The translations under genes and the position numbers were made by a program. From an uncultured Aquimonas sp. (GTDB taxonomy: Bacteria > Pseudomonadota > Gammaproteobacteria > Xanthomonadales > Xanthomonadaceae): DNA of 6,692 bases. Positions 1 through 6,052 of this stretch are shown here, piece after piece. The notes under the pieces were generated by a model that was not told where the DNA came from, did no database searches, and saw nothing but the letters and a program-made list of their open reading frames with translations. Each line of letters begins with the position of its first letter. The stretch's first letter is position 1. The DNA is taken from positions 1 through 6,692 of the forward strand of contig CAMLOR010000189.1 of assembly GCA_946481615.1 (NCBI GenBank). The letters are read 5' to 3'.

Positions 1-92
1 ACGTCCGGGCCGATCACGCAGAACGCGCCGATGCTGACGTCCTTGCCGATCGAGGCCTTCGGATCGATCTGCGCGGTGTTGTGGATGGTCAT
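1..92 (-). CDS. lpxA: LpxA, UDP-N-acetylglucosamine acyltransferase, N-terminal fragment cut by window edge
   Basis: LpxA starts lipid A synthesis by moving a 3-hydroxyacyl chain from acyl-ACP to the 3-OH of UDP-GlcNAc in the cytosol. Only the first 30 codons and two bases are visible. They read [20 protein letters not shown] and then IGAFCVIGPDV, which shows the start of the left-handed beta-helix hexapeptide repeats (I-D-P-K-A-S, I-G-K-D-V-S, I-G-A-F-C-V, I-G-P-D) and matches the LpxA N-terminus (compare IGPFCIVGPHV in E. coli). The ATG at 92-90 overlaps the fabZ stop as ATGA and has a Shine-Dalgarno sequence. The catalytic His lies beyond the left edge. Other hexapeptide acyltransferases look alike over so few residues, but the position after lpxD-fabZ makes lpxA the strong call; lpxB would be expected next. 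Confidence 0.92.
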   Translation of the reverse strand, partial: MTIHNTAQIDPKASIGKDVSIGAFCVIGPD

Positions 93-565
93 GCGGCGCG
101 CTCCGCGCAGAGGATTTCGGCCGATGCCGCTTCCTCGCCGTCGATCACCGCGCGGCATTCGTACAGGCCCATCTTGCGCAGCATGCGCTTTTGCACGACT
201 TCCAGCGAGATCTGGTCGCCCGGCACCACGATGCGCGCGAAGCGGGCCTTGTCCACCTTCACGAGGTAGTAGAGCGGGGCGGGTTCGTTCGGGTCGCGCG
301 GCGGATTGGAAAGCTGCGTCAGAAGGCCCGCGGCCTGCGCCATGGCCTCGATGATGAGCACGCCGGGCATCACCGGGTGGCCCGGGAAATGGCCCTGGAA
401 GAAGGGTTCGTTGATGGTGACGTTCTTGATCGCGCGCAGGCTCTTGTGCGGATCCATTTCCACCACGCGGTCCACCAGCAGGAAGGGATAGCGGTGCGGG
501 AGGATGTCCATGATGCGGGTCACCTCGACCGGCATCGTGGGCGGCGTGTGGGGCGTGGCACTCAT
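89..565 (-). CDS. fabZ: FabZ, 3-hydroxyacyl-ACP dehydratase
   Basis: FabZ removes water from (3R)-3-hydroxyacyl-ACP to give trans-2-enoyl-ACP in the elongation cycle of type II fatty acid synthesis. It is a cytosolic hotdog-fold enzyme. The 158 residues are slightly longer than E. coli's 151, with a Pro-rich N-terminal stretch before the conserved [17 protein letters not shown] (18-34). The catalytic pair is His59 in [11 protein letters not shown] and Glu73 in [10 protein letters not shown], at the family's 14-residue spacing. The C-terminal half ([18 protein letters not shown]) is typical of FabZ rather than FabA. The start ATG sits in an ATGA overlap with the lpxD stop, and the stop overlaps the lpxA start the same way. 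Lying between two lipid A acyltransferases, it uses the same 3-hydroxyacyl-ACP pool as LpxA and LpxD, so their co-expression suits balanced phospholipid and LPS synthesis. Confidence 0.97.
   Translation of the reverse strand: MSATPHTPPTMPVEVTRIMDILPHRYPFLLVDRVVEMDPHKSLRAIKNVTINEPFFQGHFPGHPVMPGVLIIEAMAQAAGLLTQLSNPPRDPNEPAPLYYLVKVDKARFARIVVPGDQISLEVVQKRMLRKMGLYECRAVIDGEEAASAEILCAERAA
101..104 (-). promoter_or_regulatory. Shine-Dalgarno sequence for lpxA (GGAG)
   Basis: GGAG lies 8 nt before the lpxA ATG (92-90), within the end of fabZ. It supports the start that overlaps the fabZ stop. Confidence 0.6.
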
Positions 566-1584
566 TTTTCTTCGTCCTGTGGTTTGAATCTGAGCCGGCG
601 CGCGAGCGCGTCGAGCTGCTTGAAACGGGCGGCATTGCGCCGCCAGCTGCGATTGTCCTGGATCGGCGTGCCGGAGGAGTATTCGCCCGGGCCTTCCAGC
701 GAATGGGTGACCAGGCTCATGGCGGTGACGGTGACACGGTCGCCCACCGTCAGGTGCCCGAGGATGCCGGCGCCGCCGCCGACGAGGCAGTAGCGTCCGA
801 TGCGCGCGCTGCCGGCCACGGCGCTGCAGCCGGCCATCGCGGTGTGCGCGCCGATGCGCACGTTGTGGCCGATCTGGATCTGGTTGTCGAGGCGCACGTC
901 CTCCTCGAGCACGGTGTCTTCGAGCGCGCCGCGGTCGATGGTGGTGTTGGCGCCGATCTCGCAATCGTCGCCGACCACGACGCCGCCCAGCTGCGGCACG
1001 TTGAGCCAGGCGCCGTTCTCCATCGCCAGGCCGAACCCGGCGGCGCCGAGCACGGCGCCCGGGTACACGCGCACGCGCACGCCGAGGCGCACGCGCGTCA
1101 CCAGCGTGACGCGCGCGGCGAGCTCCGAATCGCGGCCGACGATGCAATCCTCGCCGATGGCGCAACCCGGCCCGACGACGGCGCCGGCTTCCACGCGCGA
1201 GCGCGCGCCGATGCTCGTGAACGCGCCGATGTGTGCGGATGGATCGATGACGGCGGTGGCGTCGATCGCCGCCGAGGGATGGATGCCCGGCGCGAACGCG
1301 GGCCGGGATTCGAACAGTGCGGCGATCTTCGCGAACGCCGCGTACGGATCCTTCGCCAGCAACGCCGCGCGCGGCCACAGGCCGGCGTCGGCTTCGCGCA
1401 TCACGATGGCCACGGCGTTGGACGCGGCCAGTTCCGGGCGGTATTTCGGATTGGCGAGGAAGCTCAGGCGGTGCGGCGTCTGCGCGGCGAGCGTGCCGAT
1501 GCGCTCGATGCGCGTGCCGCCGTCGCCATGCACGGCCAGGCCGAAGCGTGCGGCCAGCTCGGCGAGCGTGAAGCCCGCGGTCAT
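562..1584 (-). CDS. lpxD: LpxD, UDP-3-O-(3-hydroxyacyl)glucosamine N-acyltransferase
   Basis: LpxD performs the third step of lipid A synthesis in the cytosol, moving a 3-hydroxyacyl chain from acyl-ACP to the 2-amino group of UDP-3-O-acyl-glucosamine. The 340 residues are the usual family length (E. coli 341). An N-terminal uridine-binding domain (about 1-98, with LSFLANPKY at 40-48) is followed by left-handed beta-helix hexapeptide repeats from about 101 to 285 and a C-terminal helix (about 312-334). Catalytic His240 in IQIGHN matches E. coli His239, and His277 in ILGHL matches His276. The LpxD signature GFGLAMENG with TTIDRGALEDT is intact. The segment RVTLVTRVRLGVRVRVYPG (158-176) is unusually Arg/Val-rich and its DNA carries a perfect palindrome. 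The ATG lies inside the skp stop (ATGA) and no Shine-Dalgarno sequence precedes it, so translation probably depends on ribosomes finishing skp. Its own stop overlaps the fabZ start in the same way. Confidence 0.97.
   Translation of the reverse strand: MTAGFTLAELAARFGLAVHGDGGTRIERIGTLAAQTPHRLSFLANPKYRPELAASNAVAIVMREADAGLWPRAALLAKDPYAAFAKIAALFESRPAFAPGIHPSAAIDATAVIDPSAHIGAFTSIGARSRVEAGAVVGPGCAIGEDCIVGRDSELAARVTLVTRVRLGVRVRVYPGAVLGAAGFGLAMENGAWLNVPQLGGVVVGDDCEIGANTTIDRGALEDTVLEEDVRLDNQIQIGHNVRIGAHTAMAGCSAVAGSARIGRYCLVGGGAGILGHLTVGDRVTVTAMSLVTHSLEGPGEYSSGTPIQDNRSWRRNAARFKQLDALARRLRFKPQDEEK
575..578 (-). promoter_or_regulatory. Shine-Dalgarno sequence for fabZ (AGGA)
   Basis: AGGA lies 9 nt before the fabZ ATG (565-563), inside the last codons of lpxD. 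It supports this start over the in-frame Met11. Confidence 0.6.
1092..1115. repeat. Perfect inverted repeat, 10-bp arms and 4-nt loop, inside lpxD
   Basis: Arms CGCGCGTCAC (1092-1101) and GTGACGCGCG (1106-1115) are exact reverse complements around a 4-nt loop (CAGC on +, GCTG in the mRNA). The repeat covers lpxD codons for A-R-V-T-L-V-T-R-V near residues 157-165. It would form a very stable mRNA hairpin. No U run follows, so it is not an intrinsic terminator. Confidence 0.8.
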
Positions 1585-2111
1585 GGTTTGGCGCCGGAGG
1601 CGGCGTAATCGCGCTTGAGGCGGTCCAGCACGCGGTCGGTGATGTCGATGCGGCCGCTGGCGAAGATCACGGGGCTGGGCACGATCAGGTCGAAGCCCTC
1701 TTCGGTGGCGAGGTCCGACACCGCGTTGGTGACCAGCGGCCAGGCGCGCTCGAGTTCCTGTTCGCGGCGCTGCGCCAGTTCTTCGCGCAGCCGCGTGCGG
1801 GTGCGGTCGATCGAGCGGCGCAGCGCATCGGCCTGACGCTGGAGCGTGGCCAGTTCGGCGGGCGGCAGGGTGGCGGCCAGATCGCGCGCGCGCGCATCCA
1901 GTTCGGCCAGGCGCGCCTGCTCGGCCTTGAACTCGCGGTCGCGCGCGCCGAACTCCTCTTCCAACCGCGCGCGCGCCGCCAGCACCTGCGGCGCGTTGTC
2001 GATCAACCGCTGCATGTCGACGTAGCCGACCTTGCTGCCGTTCTGCTGCGCCGAGACGGCGCCCGCGACCACGAGCAGCAGCAACAGGCCGGCCCGGCGC
2101 ACCGCGTTCAT
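1581..2111 (-). CDS. skp: Skp/OmpH family periplasmic chaperone
   Basis: Skp is a trimeric periplasmic chaperone that holds unfolded outer-membrane proteins between the Sec translocon and BamA. The 176 residues (E. coli Skp is 161) begin with a clear signal peptide: charged N-terminus (RR at 5-6), a Leu/Val-rich core and VSA before the likely cut after residue 21. The mature start GSKVGYVDMQRLIDNAPQ is the family signature strand and helix. Residues about 43-130 are rich in Ala, Arg, Glu and Leu and read as the long coiled-coil tentacles, with a Pro-Pro turn near 82-83 where the hairpin tip would be. The C-terminal part (EEGFDLIVPS, then DITDRVLDRLKRDY) matches the returning body domain. Upstream, GGGA lies 7 nt before the ATG, giving a moderate ribosome site. 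The stop overlaps the lpxD start (ATGA). Sequence identity in this family is low; the call rests on fold pattern and position between bamA and lpxD. Confidence 0.93.
   Translation of the reverse strand: MNAVRRAGLLLLLVVAGAVSAQQNGSKVGYVDMQRLIDNAPQVLAARARLEEEFGARDREFKAEQARLAELDARARDLAATLPPAELATLQRQADALRRSIDRTRTRLREELAQRREQELERAWPLVTNAVSDLATEEGFDLIVPSPVIFASGRIDITDRVLDRLKRDYAASGAKP
1883..1897. repeat. Short (CG)n alternating tract inside skp
   Basis: Six CG dinucleotides plus one C (1883-1895), then AT, give 15 nt of strict pyrimidine-purine alternation. On the coding strand it encodes the ARARD part of the Skp coiled coil. It is a simple-sequence tract that could slip in replication or adopt Z-DNA; no functional role is shown. 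Confidence 0.6.
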
Positions 2112-2141
2112 GCTGGCGTCCCGCGCCTTCGTCCGGCGTCC

Positions 2142-4550
2142 TTAGAACTGCGTGCCGAAGGAGAACTGCAGGCGCTCGATCTCGTCGTCGTCGCCATGCT
2201 TGATGGGCGTGGAGAGGTTAAGGATGATCGGGCCCACCGGCGCCTGCCATTGCAGCGCCACGCCCACCGAGGCGCGGAACTCGTCGACCTCGAAGGCATC
2301 GACGTCCTGGAACACGTTGCCGAAGTCCAGGAAGGCCGAGATGCGCGTCTGGTCGGTGTCGAACAGCGTGGGGAAGATCATTTCCACGGTGCCGACGGTC
2401 TTGAGCGAACCGCCCAGCGGCTGGCGGAAATCGGGGTTGAGCTGCGAGAAGCCCACCGGGCCCAGCGTGTTGTCCTCGAAGCCGCGGATCGAGCGCACGC
2501 CGCCGGCGTAGAAGTTCTCGAAGAAGGGCAGGCCGTCCGCCGTGATGGTGCGGAACAGCGGGTTGCCTTCCTCGTCGAGCACCGGGATCAGGTCGCCTGA
2601 GGGATTGGCCGGGTTGATCTGCAGCACCGGGATCTCGCGCGTGCGCGCGTCGTCGTAGTTGTCGCCGTAGCCCAGTTCCGCCGAGGTGAGCAGGATCAGG
2701 TGGCGGTTGAGCGGCCAGTACTTGGCGAACTGGTAGTAGAGCTTGTAGTACTCGACCGTCGAGCCGGGCAGCGTCAGCTCGGCGGAGACGCGCTGGTAGG
2801 TGCCGCGCGTGGGGTTGAAATAGGCGTTGCGGCTGTCGCGCGCCCACGAAAGCTCGCTGCGCCAGGCATGGAAGGTGCGGCGGTCGAGCGCGTTGATGTA
2901 ATCGACGAGCGACTGCGGCGTCAGGCCGTCGAACACCTGGATGGTGTTGTAGTCCACGCCCAGGCTCACGCCGACGGTGTCGGTCTCGGTGAGCGGCACG
3001 CCGAACACCGCCGAGATCGCGCCCGAATCGGAGTTGTAGTTGGCGATGTTGAAGTTGTCGTAGCTCTGCTCGCGGTAGCTCAGGTTGTAGCCCAGCGAGA
3101 CGCCGTCGTCGGTGAAATACGGGTCGAGGTAGGAGAGGTCCAGGCGCGAGGAGTAGTCGTTGTCCTGCACCGTGATGCCGACGCGGTTGCCGGTGCCCAG
3201 GAAGTTGTTCTGCACCACCGACACCGAGGTGATCAGGCCCGAAAGCTGCGAGTAGCCCAGGCCGAAGGTGAAGCTGCCCGAGGTGGTCTCGGTGACGTTG
3301 ACCTCGACGTCGACCTGGTCCTCGGAACCTGCGACCTGCGGCGTCTCGATGTTCACTTCCGAGAAATAGCCCAGGCGCTGCAGGCGCACCTTGGAGCGGT
3401 CGATGGCGGCCTGCGAGTACCACATGCCCTCGAACTGGCGCATTTCGCGGCGCAGCACCTCGTCGGCGGTGCGCGTGTTGCCCTTGAACACCACGCGGCG
3501 CACGTAGACGCGCTGGCCCGGCTCGACGAAGAAGTTGATCTTCACCGTGCGGTTCTCGCGGTCGACCTCCGGCACCGGCGTGACGTTGGCGAAGGCGTAG
3601 CCGACGTTGCCGAGCACCGCGATCATGGCGTCGGACGTGGCTTCGAGCAGGCGGCGCGAGAAAGTGTCGCCCGGCTGCACAATGACGAGCTTCTCCATCT
3701 GCTCCTGCGAGACGATGGTGTCGCCCGTCACCTTCACCTCGGAGATCTTGTAGACCTCGCCCTCGCGCACGTTGGCGGTGAGGAACATGTCCTTGCGGTC
3801 CGGGCTGATCGAGACCTGCGTGGATTCGACGTTGAAATCGACGTAGCCGCGGTCGAGGTAGAAGCTCGAGAGCTTCTCGAGGTCGCCGGAGAGCTTTTCG
3901 CGCGAGTACTGGTCGCCGCGGTTGTACCAGGACAGCCAGTTGGTGGTGTCCGATTCCCAGCTGTCGAGGATTTCCTCGTCGGGGTAGGTTTCGTTGCCGA
4001 CGATGTTGATGTGCTTGATCTTGGCGGCCTTGCCTTCCTTCACGTCGATGGTGAGGTCGACGCGGTTGCGGTCGAGCGGCTTGACCGAGGGCGTGATCGA
4101 GACGTTGTACTTGCCGCGGTTATTGTACTGGCGCGTGAGTTCCTGCGTGACGCGTTCGAGCTGCATGCGGTCGAAGGTTTCGCCTTCGGCCAGGCCGATG
4201 TCCTTCAGGCCCTTGGTCAGCTCCTCGGTCTTGATGTCCTTGTTGCCGACCAGGGTGATCTTGTTGATGGCCGGGCGTTCTTCCACCGTGACCACGAGGA
4301 TGTCGTTCTGGCGCTCGAGCTTCACGTCGTTGAAGAAGCCGGTGCGGAACAGCGCTCGGATCGCCTGGCTGGCGGCGTTGCGGTCGACGGTGTCGCCTTT
4401 CTCTATGGGCAGGTAGGTGAACACCGTGCCGGCCGAGATGCGTTGCAGGCCCTCGACGCGGATGTCGCTCACGGTGAAGGGTTCGAAACTCTGGGCGCCT
4501 GCGAAGGGGGCCGAAAGGGCAAGCAGCAGTGCAGCGGCGATACGCTTCAT
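2142..4550 (-). CDS. bamA: BamA, outer-membrane protein assembly factor (Omp85 family)
   Basis: BamA is the essential core of the BAM complex that folds and inserts beta-barrel proteins into the outer membrane. From the ATG at 4550 it has 802 residues, close to the E. coli length of 810. A signal peptide (MKRIAAALLLALSAPFAGA) is probably cut near residue 19. Five POTRA domains follow, starting at about 24, 95, 176, 267 and 347, each opening with a strand ending in G or GN (for example INKITLVGN, KIKHINIVGN). The 16-strand barrel begins near 425 (SGSFTFGLGYS). The loop-6 signature is IRGF (688-691), a variant of the family's VRGF; its key Arg is kept. The C-terminus QFSFGTQF ends in Phe, the typical barrel-assembly signal. 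Loop 6 is longer than in E. coli before IRGF and shorter after it. It ends 30 nt before skp, whose product delivers substrates to BamA. No sigma-E promoter was recognised upstream. Confidence 0.97.
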   Translation of the reverse strand: MKRIAAALLLALSAPFAGAQSFEPFTVSDIRVEGLQRISAGTVFTYLPIEKGDTVDRNAASQAIRALFRTGFFNDVKLERQNDILVVTVEERPAINKITLVGNKDIKTEELTKGLKDIGLAEGETFDRMQLERVTQELTRQYNNRGKYNVSITPSVKPLDRNRVDLTIDVKEGKAAKIKHINIVGNETYPDEEILDSWESDTTNWLSWYNRGDQYSREKLSGDLEKLSSFYLDRGYVDFNVESTQVSISPDRKDMFLTANVREGEVYKISEVKVTGDTIVSQEQMEKLVIVQPGDTFSRRLLEATSDAMIAVLGNVGYAFANVTPVPEVDRENRTVKINFFVEPGQRVYVRRVVFKGNTRTADEVLRREMRQFEGMWYSQAAIDRSKVRLQRLGYFSEVNIETPQVAGSEDQVDVEVNVTETTSGSFTFGLGYSQLSGLITSVSVVQNNFLGTGNRVGITVQDNDYSSRLDLSYLDPYFTDDGVSLGYNLSYREQSYDNFNIANYNSDSGAISAVFGVPLTETDTVGVSLGVDYNTIQVFDGLTPQSLVDYINALDRRTFHAWRSELSWARDSRNAYFNPTRGTYQRVSAELTLPGSTVEYYKLYYQFAKYWPLNRHLILLTSAELGYGDNYDDARTREIPVLQINPANPSGDLIPVLDEEGNPLFRTITADGLPFFENFYAGGVRSIRGFEDNTLGPVGFSQLNPDFRQPLGGSLKTVGTVEMIFPTLFDTDQTRISAFLDFGNVFQDVDAFEVDEFRASVGVALQWQAPVGPIILNLSTPIKHGDDDEIERLQFSFGTQF

Positions 4551-4557
4551 CGTCACG

Positions 4558-4560
4558 TCC
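4558..4560 (-). promoter_or_regulatory. Shine-Dalgarno core for bamA (GGA)
   Basis: GGA lies 7 nt before the ATG at 4550-4548. It decides the bamA start: the in-frame TTG at 4562-4560 has no purine-rich sequence before it and would overlap this site. Confidence 0.5.
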
Positions 4561-4605
4561 AAAACGTCAGGTGCGCAGGGCGGGTCCCGGAGTCATCCCT
4601 TGGCT

Positions 4606-4629
4606 CGCGGGCCCGCGGTCTTTGTTTTG
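4606..4629 (+). terminator. Terminator-like element facing the + strand between rseP and bamA (weak)
   Basis: The 83-nt rseP-bamA gap holds a perfect 12-nt palindrome, CGCGGGCCCGCG (4606-4617), followed on the + strand by a T-rich run, tctttgtttt (4619-4628). As a hairpin it gives only 4 bp plus a U-G pair around a 4-nt loop, so it is a weak terminator at best. No T run follows it on the minus strand, so it should not stop operon transcription. If active, it would stop antisense RNA. Confidence 0.25.
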
Positions 4630-4633
4630 CAGC

Positions 4634-5986
4634 TTAAGAGGATACCAGCCGGGCGATATCGTTGTAGAACGCCAGGCCCATGAGGCCCGCGAGCAGGGCC
4701 AGGCCGACGTACTGGCCGGCGACCATCACGCGCTCGCTGACCGGGCTGCCCTTCACCATTTCCACCAGGAAATACAGCAGGTGGCCGCCGTCGAGGATGG
4801 GCACCGGCAGCAGGTTCATGATGCACAGGCTGAGCGAAAGCATGGCCAGGAAGCTCAGGAACCAGTCCGGGCCGATGCCGGCGGTGGTGTTGGCCACCTG
4901 GGCGATGGTGATGGGGCCGGAGATGTTCTCCAGCGAGGCGCGGCCGGTGACCATCTGGCCCAGCAGGGTGACGGTGCGGCCGGTCATGGCCACGGTTTCC
5001 CGCAGCGCGGCGCCGACGGCGTCGATCGGCCCGTAGCGCAGCAGGGCGCGCTCGGAGGCATCGGCGATGCCCAGCATCCAGCGCGCGCGTTTGGCGCCGC
5101 GGTCGGACCACTCGGGCACGATGGCGAGGGTCTGCTCGCCCCCACCGGCGCGCAGCACGCGCACCGGCAGCGCCTCGCCGGCGCGGGCCTGGGCCTCCAG
5201 GGCCGTGGCGATGGCGTCGAAATCCTCGATGGCGGTGGGGCCGATGGCCACGATGCGGTCGCCCGCGCGCATCCCGGCGCGTTCGGCGGGGCCGCCCTCG
5301 GTGACCTCGCCGGCCACGGGCTCGCGCTTCCAGTGGCGCGGCGCCAGGCCCATGGCGGCGAAGGCGCGCGACTGGTCGAAATCCGCCGGCAGGCGCGAAA
5401 GATCGAGCGTGACCGGCTGCGGCTCGCTGTTGCCCGCGCGCTGCACGGTGAGCTGCACCGGCCGGCGGTCGATGGCGGCGATCAGGGTGTCGGACAGCAC
5501 GTCGGTCCAGGTCGGCACCGGCTCGCCGTCGAGCGTGAGGATGCGATCGTTCTCGCGCAGCCCCGAGTCGGCCGCGATGCCGGTGACCTCGCCCACCACC
5601 GGGGCGAAATCCGTCTTGCCGATCAGGAACATGCCCCAGAGCAGGAGCACGCACAGCACGAGGTTGAACAGCGGGCCGGCCGCCACGATGGCGAAGCGCT
5701 GGCCGACCGGCTTGCGGTTGAAGGCCTGGTGCGCGAGTTCGGGCGGGACGTGGTCTTCGCGCTCGTCGAGCATCTTGACGTAGCCGCCGAGCGGGATGGC
5801 GGCGATCACGTATTCGGTGCCGTCCTTCGCCGTGCGCTTCCACAAAGCCTTGCCGAAGCCCACGGAGAAGCGCAGCACCTTCACCCCGCAGCGCCGCGCG
5901 ACCCAGTAATGGCCGAATTCGTGGAAGGTGACCAGCACGCCGAGGCTGACGATCAGCCACCACACCGAACCGAAAAATTCCTGCAC
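4634..5986 (-). CDS. rseP: RseP, intramembrane site-2 zinc metalloprotease
   Basis: RseP is an inner-membrane protease that, in the known family, cuts the anti-sigma factor RseA after DegS cleavage and so releases sigma-E; it also clears signal-peptide remnants. The 450 residues equal the E. coli length. Zinc site HEFGH is at 22-26 in the first membrane segment (about 8-28), and the third zinc ligand is Asp399 in NLLPVPILDGG (391-401), with the same N-to-D spacing as E. coli N394/D402. Other membrane segments are about 98-122, 376-396 and 423-445. Two PDZ domains lie between them, about 127-205 (SGLRENDRIL) and 222-300 (AGMRAGDRIV). The conserved GGYVKMLDER (67-76) and SGPITIAQ (356-363) are present. 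The start is GTG at 5986, chosen for its Shine-Dalgarno sequence and because HEFGH then falls at 22-26 as in E. coli. It follows dxr and precedes bamA, an order typical of Pseudomonas/Xanthomonas relatives. All key residues are intact. Confidence 0.97.
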   Translation of the reverse strand: MQEFFGSVWWLIVSLGVLVTFHEFGHYWVARRCGVKVLRFSVGFGKALWKRTAKDGTEYVIAAIPLGGYVKMLDEREDHVPPELAHQAFNRKPVGQRFAIVAAGPLFNLVLCVLLLWGMFLIGKTDFAPVVGEVTGIAADSGLRENDRILTLDGEPVPTWTDVLSDTLIAAIDRRPVQLTVQRAGNSEPQPVTLDLSRLPADFDQSRAFAAMGLAPRHWKREPVAGEVTEGGPAERAGMRAGDRIVAIGPTAIEDFDAIATALEAQARAGEALPVRVLRAGGGEQTLAIVPEWSDRGAKRARWMLGIADASERALLRYGPIDAVGAALRETVAMTGRTVTLLGQMVTGRASLENISGPITIAQVANTTAGIGPDWFLSFLAMLSLSLCIMNLLPVPILDGGHLLYFLVEMVKGSPVSERVMVAGQYVGLALLAGLMGLAFYNDIARLVSS

Positions 5987-5994
5987 CGCGTACG

Positions 5995-5998
5995 CCTT
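5995..5998 (-). promoter_or_regulatory. Shine-Dalgarno sequence for rseP (AAGG)
   Basis: AAGG lies 8 nt before the GTG at 5986-5984. This supports a GTG start for rseP, where no nearby upstream in-frame ATG exists. Confidence 0.6.
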
Positions 5999-6028
5999 GC
6001 CGAAAGGAGAGGGGATTGTGCCGCGCGC

Positions 6029-6052
6029 CGCGTTAGCTGCGTGCTAAGCGCG
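6029..6052 (-). other. Possible RNA stem-loop over the dxr stop codon
   Basis: On the minus strand TTAGC-ACGCA-GCTAA is a perfect 5-bp inverted repeat (6047-6033). It extends to about 9 bp with CGCG arms if one base (6048) is bulged. It covers the last codons and the TAA stop of dxr. No U-rich run follows directly, so it does not look like an intrinsic terminator. It could be a processing or 3'-end-stabilising structure, or chance in GC-rich DNA. Confidence 0.3.

Noticed and set aside
566..1378. Upstream extension of the fabZ frame to 1378, giving a 429-residue protein
   Set aside because: The extra N-terminal part is an Arg-rich out-of-frame reading of lpxD. The ATG at 565 with AGGA before it is the real fabZ start.
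703..1608. Two long + strand open frames opposite lpxD (703-1608 and 800-1618)
   Set aside because: Repetitive His/Ala/Asp- or Ser/Pro/Arg-rich products mirror the hexapeptide repeats of lpxD; no family resemblance.
2218..3423. A 401-codon minus-strand frame overlapping bamA in another reading frame
   Set aside because: Arg/Gly/Leu-rich shadow of the bamA barrel codons with no motif.
4551..4562. TTG start for bamA at 4562, adding four residues (MDVT)
   Set aside because: No ribosome site precedes it, and it would overlap the GGA that serves the ATG at 4550, which begins a normal signal peptide.
2700..4637. A 645-codon open frame on the + strand opposite bamA
   Set aside because: Its product is a low-complexity run of Val, Asp, Ala, His and Arg with no recognisable motif, as expected from reading the complement of a GC-rich gene with strong codon bias. 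bamA on the other strand is certain.
4551..4660. A sigma-E type promoter for bamA in the rseP-bamA gap
   Set aside because: I looked for a GGAAC-like -35 and a TCTAA/TCAAA-like -10 at about 16 nt spacing on the minus strand. GGGATGACT is the nearest -35 resemblance, with no matching -10.
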